Part shown: positions 6,785-8,341 of the stretch, piece after piece
Layout: each line of letters opens with the position of its first letter
Numbering within the stretch: position 1 is the stretch's first letter
The notes under the pieces: generated by a model
Told to the model about the DNA's origin: nothing
Seen by the model: only the letters and a program-made list of their open reading frames with translations
Database searches by the model: none
Source: Actinomycetes bacterium
GTDB taxonomy: Bacteria; Actinomycetota; Acidimicrobiia; Acidimicrobiales; Palsa-688
Reading direction: 5' to 3'
DNA length: 8,341 bases
Assembly (NCBI GenBank): GCA_021827285.1
Contig: JAKAWM010000099.1
Location: forward strand, 1-8,341
Translations under genes and position numbers: made by a program

Positions 6785-7542
6785 CCCGCTGCGCTGGTTC
6801 TCCCTGCCAACCTCGGCGACGGTCGAGCGAGGGAACCGCTCTGGTCGAGTTCGCCCTTGTCTTCCCGATCTTCGCACTCATGTTGTTCGCCATGATCCAG
6901 TTCGGCCTCGTCTTTGCCGGCTGGTCTCAGTTGCGTAACCAGGTCGAATCGTATGCACGGCTATTAGCCATGAACGACCCGTGTGCGCCGAGTGAACCGA
7001 CCACAGCCGGCTGCCAAACCTGGCTGGCCGGACAGATTGGCCAAACGGTAGGGGCCAGCGGGGCGCCTGCCATATCCTGTGGCGTGAGCGGTTCTAACCT
7101 CGTCCTGACTGCGACCGCGCCGGTAGAAGATTTCACCACTTTTCCAAGCCTTTTAGGCCTGCAGCAGTACTCCGCGACCAGCGCATTTTACCTGCAGCCG
7201 CTCACGGCTCCAACGAGCCTATACGCAGTGTCAACCGGTCGACACCATGTAACTCTGTCGTGGACCGCCCCGCCGTCGAACGGCTGTGCCCCAATACAGA
7301 GCTACAACGTCAATGCGCAGGCCTGGTTTGAAGGCAATGCGGCATCGAAGCAAATCACCTGCAACCCCGCGGGATCCTGCGCCATGCAGGTTACAGTCAC
7401 GCTCCCGGACCTCAACTGCGGCACCCCTTACACCATAACCGTAGAGGCTGTGAACGTCCTCGGCTCTTCGCCCAAGGCCACGACTTATACGCAAACACAT
7501 GACTGCCCGCCGCACGCCCACGATACCACTTCGGCGCACTGA
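6781..7542 (+). CDS. tadE: TadE-type pseudopilin fused to a fibronectin type III domain
   Basis: This 253-residue protein is a minor pilin-like component. A 17-residue basic leader ends in 'RRRSSEG'. The prepilin-type motif is G18 followed by TALVEF, with Glu23 at +5 and a hydrophobic helix to about 44 ('FPIFALMLFAMIQFGLVFAGW'). This is the TadE signature, so cleavage by a prepilin peptidase after Gly18 is expected. Residues 45-138 form the TadE ectodomain. Residues 143-239 read as an FN3 domain: the strand-B Trp161 in 'VTLSWTAPP', Tyr175 in 'IQSYNV', Leu211 in 'LPDLNCGTPY' and 'YTITVEAVNVLGSSP' (217-231). Eight cysteines lie outside the membrane (68, 78, 100, 169, 194, 200, 213, 242), which suggests disulfides. 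A His-rich tail ends the protein. The GTG start overlaps the tadC stop, with an AGGA 10 bases upstream. The fusion is in one continuous frame with no sign of a frameshift. It could be TadF instead; TadE fits the motif better. Confidence 0.85.
   Translation: MTRCAGSPCQPRRRSSEGTALVEFALVFPIFALMLFAMIQFGLVFAGWSQLRNQVESYARLLAMNDPCAPSEPTTAGCQTWLAGQIGQTVGASGAPAISCGVSGSNLVLTATAPVEDFTTFPSLLGLQQYSATSAFYLQPLTAPTSLYAVSTGRHHVTLSWTAPPSNGCAPIQSYNVNAQAWFEGNAASKQITCNPAGSCAMQVTVTLPDLNCGTPYTITVEAVNVLGSSPKATTYTQTHDCPPHAHDTTSAH
6832..6852 (+). other. Prepilin peptidase cleavage motif of TadE
   Basis: The codons encode G-TALV-E-F (residues 18-24). Glycine at -1 and glutamate at +5, followed by Phe and a hydrophobic helix, match the class used by Flp/Tad prepilins and pseudopilins (G/XXXXEF). 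No TadV-type peptidase gene is in the window. Confidence 0.75.
7207..7497 (+). other. Fibronectin type III domain coding segment within tadE
   Basis: It encodes residues 143-239 of the TadE protein. The conserved FN3 core positions are visible: Pro144 near the start, Trp161, Tyr175, Leu211, Tyr217, Ala223, Asn225 and Gly228. Four cysteines lie inside (169, 194, 200, 213), which is unusual for FN3 and may staple the fold. A hand count of codons 141-220 gives G or C at the third position in 56 of 80, against 37 of 40 in short samples of tadC (codons 175-194) and tadA (codons 328-347). Confidence 0.75.
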
Positions 7543-8080
7543 CCTTTGGCCGCGCCGGTCAGGCCCGGCTTTGTACCACAGCGCGTCGCGAAGCGAGGCA
7601 GGCGTTATCCTCATCTTTTGGACCCTCTCCCTTACCGTGCTAGCCCTGCTCTTGGCCGCCACTATCACTTTGGGCAACCTCGTCCAATCGGGGATCGACC
7701 TCCAAGGGGCGGCCGATGCGGTGGCTCTTGCCGGTGCTGGTGGGATCAATATCTCGGATCTGACCCCGGGCTCTCAGGGAGAGACAATGCTCGCTGCCTA
7801 TGGGCTCAACGGTAACTGGGCCCAAGCCAACCCGATCACGGAGTGCCCAGCCCAACCTTCCGGCCTGTCGTTGGCCACGGCACAAGTGAACGGGGACGGG
7901 GTGGGCGTAGAAGTCTGCACGTCAGCACCGGGCAACCCGGTCATTTGGGTATTCATTCGCGCACCTGAGCCATCACTGGCCGGCACGGCGACTGTCGGCC
8001 GATCGGCCGTGGCGTATGTGAGCTCTGATGGACCGGCGCTTTGCGACGCAAGCACCAACCCAAGCACCTGTTCCGCCTAA
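7499..8080 (+). CDS. tadG: TadG-like membrane-anchored Tad protein
   Basis: This 193-residue protein has a basic N-terminal segment (1-33, seven or more Arg), one hydrophobic helix (about 34-59, 'AGVILIFWTLSLTVLALLL') and then the motif 'LQGAADAVALAGAGG' (68-82), the hallmark of the PF13400 Tad/TadG N-terminal region ('LQNAADAAALAGA'). The remaining ectodomain (~110 residues) contains four cysteines, two in the last 12 residues ('CDASTNPSTC'). The Gly35-xxxx position lacks Glu at +5, so it is probably not cleaved as a pilin and stays anchored. It is shorter than proteobacterial TadG, as is common for actinobacterial homologues. The ATG at 7499 overlaps the last 44 bases of tadE and has no clear ribosome-binding site. 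A TTG at 7571, 28 bases after the tadE stop, is an alternative start that would keep the helix, so the N-terminus is uncertain. Confidence 0.78.
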   Translation: MTARRTPTIPLRRTDLWPRRSGPALYHSASRSEAGVILIFWTLSLTVLALLLAATITLGNLVQSGIDLQGAADAVALAGAGGINISDLTPGSQGETMLAAYGLNGNWAQANPITECPAQPSGLSLATAQVNGDGVGVEVCTSAPGNPVIWVFIRAPEPSLAGTATVGRSAVAYVSSDGPALCDASTNPSTCSA

Positions 8081-8088
8081 TTGGCTAC

Positions 8089-8341
8089 CTATGGAACTCG
8101 CAGCCGGACGAGATGGCGCAGGAACACCACGCCTTCACGGAGGCTTGCCTTGGAGTTGCCCGAGTACCGGCGCGCAAATACATAGGGCACATTGCATGCC
8201 GTGCGCCAGTTGCCTCGGGCCGCCACTTCAAGCAATATCTTGTAGCCGATTGGTTGCAGGGCGACGTCGTCGATGACTGAACGCCTCACGCAGAACAACC
8301 CGCTCAGGGGATCTTCCAGCGGGCGGCTGCGCACGACGGTC
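8089..8341 (-). CDS. DPM1-like polyprenol-phosphate mannosyltransferase (GT2), C-terminal end only
   Basis: On the minus strand the frame is open to the right edge and ends in TAG at 8091-8089, leaving 83 visible residues of the C-terminus. They match the end of dolichol/polyprenol-phosphate mannose synthase-type family 2 glycosyltransferases: 'DPLSGLFCVRR', then 'PIGYKILLEVAARG', 'NVPYVFARRYSGNSKAS' and 'VVFLRHLVRLR'. In these enzymes this part follows the GT2 catalytic core, which is outside the window, and helps hold the lipid acceptor. A GTG at 8334 is in frame, but coding similarity continues upstream, so it is not the start. The gene is convergent with tadG with an 8-base gap and no terminator between them, so it is probably unrelated to the pilus operon in transcription. 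Lipid-linked mannose could serve glycolipids or secreted glycoproteins; which one cannot be read here. Confidence 0.85.
   Translation of the reverse strand, partial: TVVRSRPLEDPLSGLFCVRRSVIDDVALQPIGYKILLEVAARGNWRTACNVPYVFARRYSGNSKASLREGVVFLRHLVRLRVP

Noticed and set aside
7140..7210. Frameshift or gene junction between TadE and the FN3 part
   Set aside because: The frame runs through with no stop, no new ribosome-binding site and no alternative frame with better coding character, so a true fusion is the simpler reading.
8038..8053. Imperfect inverted repeat (GCTTTGC / GCAAGC) as a terminator of tadG
   Set aside because: The stem has six pairs with a bulge, lies before the stop codon and is not followed by a T-rich run, so a Rho-independent terminator is not supported.

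Overview
The window is a dense, GC-rich (roughly 60-65% by eye) bacterial chromosomal segment. Seven consecutive plus-strand genes are followed by the 3' end of a convergent minus-strand gene. High GC3, GTG and TTG starts, the single-gene style Tad/Flp pilus set and the DPM1-like glycosyltransferase fit an actinomycete-like organism, possibly a deep or uncultured lineage. This placement is inferred from style, not from a marker gene, and Chloroflexota or another high-GC phylum cannot be excluded.

Layout: (1) 3-1073, the 3' part of a surface-exposed, C-terminally membrane-anchored protein of Ig-like beta domains, resembling the DUF916/WxL-interacting style. (2) 1119-1892, a PAS-LuxR transcription regulator. 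(3) 1900-3162, a TadZ/CpaE-type MinD-like ATPase with a degenerate receiver domain. (4) 3159-4649, the TadA/CpaF secretion ATPase. (5) 4646-5824 and 5828-6784, the TadB and TadC inner-membrane platform proteins. (6) 6781-7542, a TadE-type pseudopilin carrying an extra C-terminal fibronectin type III domain. (7) 7499-8080, a small TadG-like membrane-anchored protein. (8) 8089-8341 on the minus strand, the C-terminal end of a DPM1-type polyprenol-phosphate mannosyltransferase-like family 2 glycosyltransferase.

How it fits together: TadZ is expected to localise the machine. TadA hydrolyses ATP at the cytoplasmic face, TadB/TadC form the membrane platform, and TadE/TadG are minor pilin-like or anchored extracellular components. 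The genes overlap by 4 bases (ATGA/GTGA), are 3-7 bases apart, or overlap by 44 bases, so they look like one translationally coupled operon. The PAS-LuxR gene and perhaps the surface-protein gene sit at its head. No major Flp pilin, TadV-type prepilin peptidase, CpaB/RcpC or secretin gene is present, so those parts must lie elsewhere, or (secretin) be absent as expected in a monoderm.

The most unusual point is the TadE-FN3 fusion, with eight cysteines predicted outside the membrane. This is a candidate adhesive or tip minor pilin. The FN3 part and the first gene also show lower GC3 than the cytoplasmic machinery genes in hand-counted samples. No RNA gene, insertion sequence, CRISPR array or convincing terminator was seen, and there is no gene-free stretch above 300 bases.
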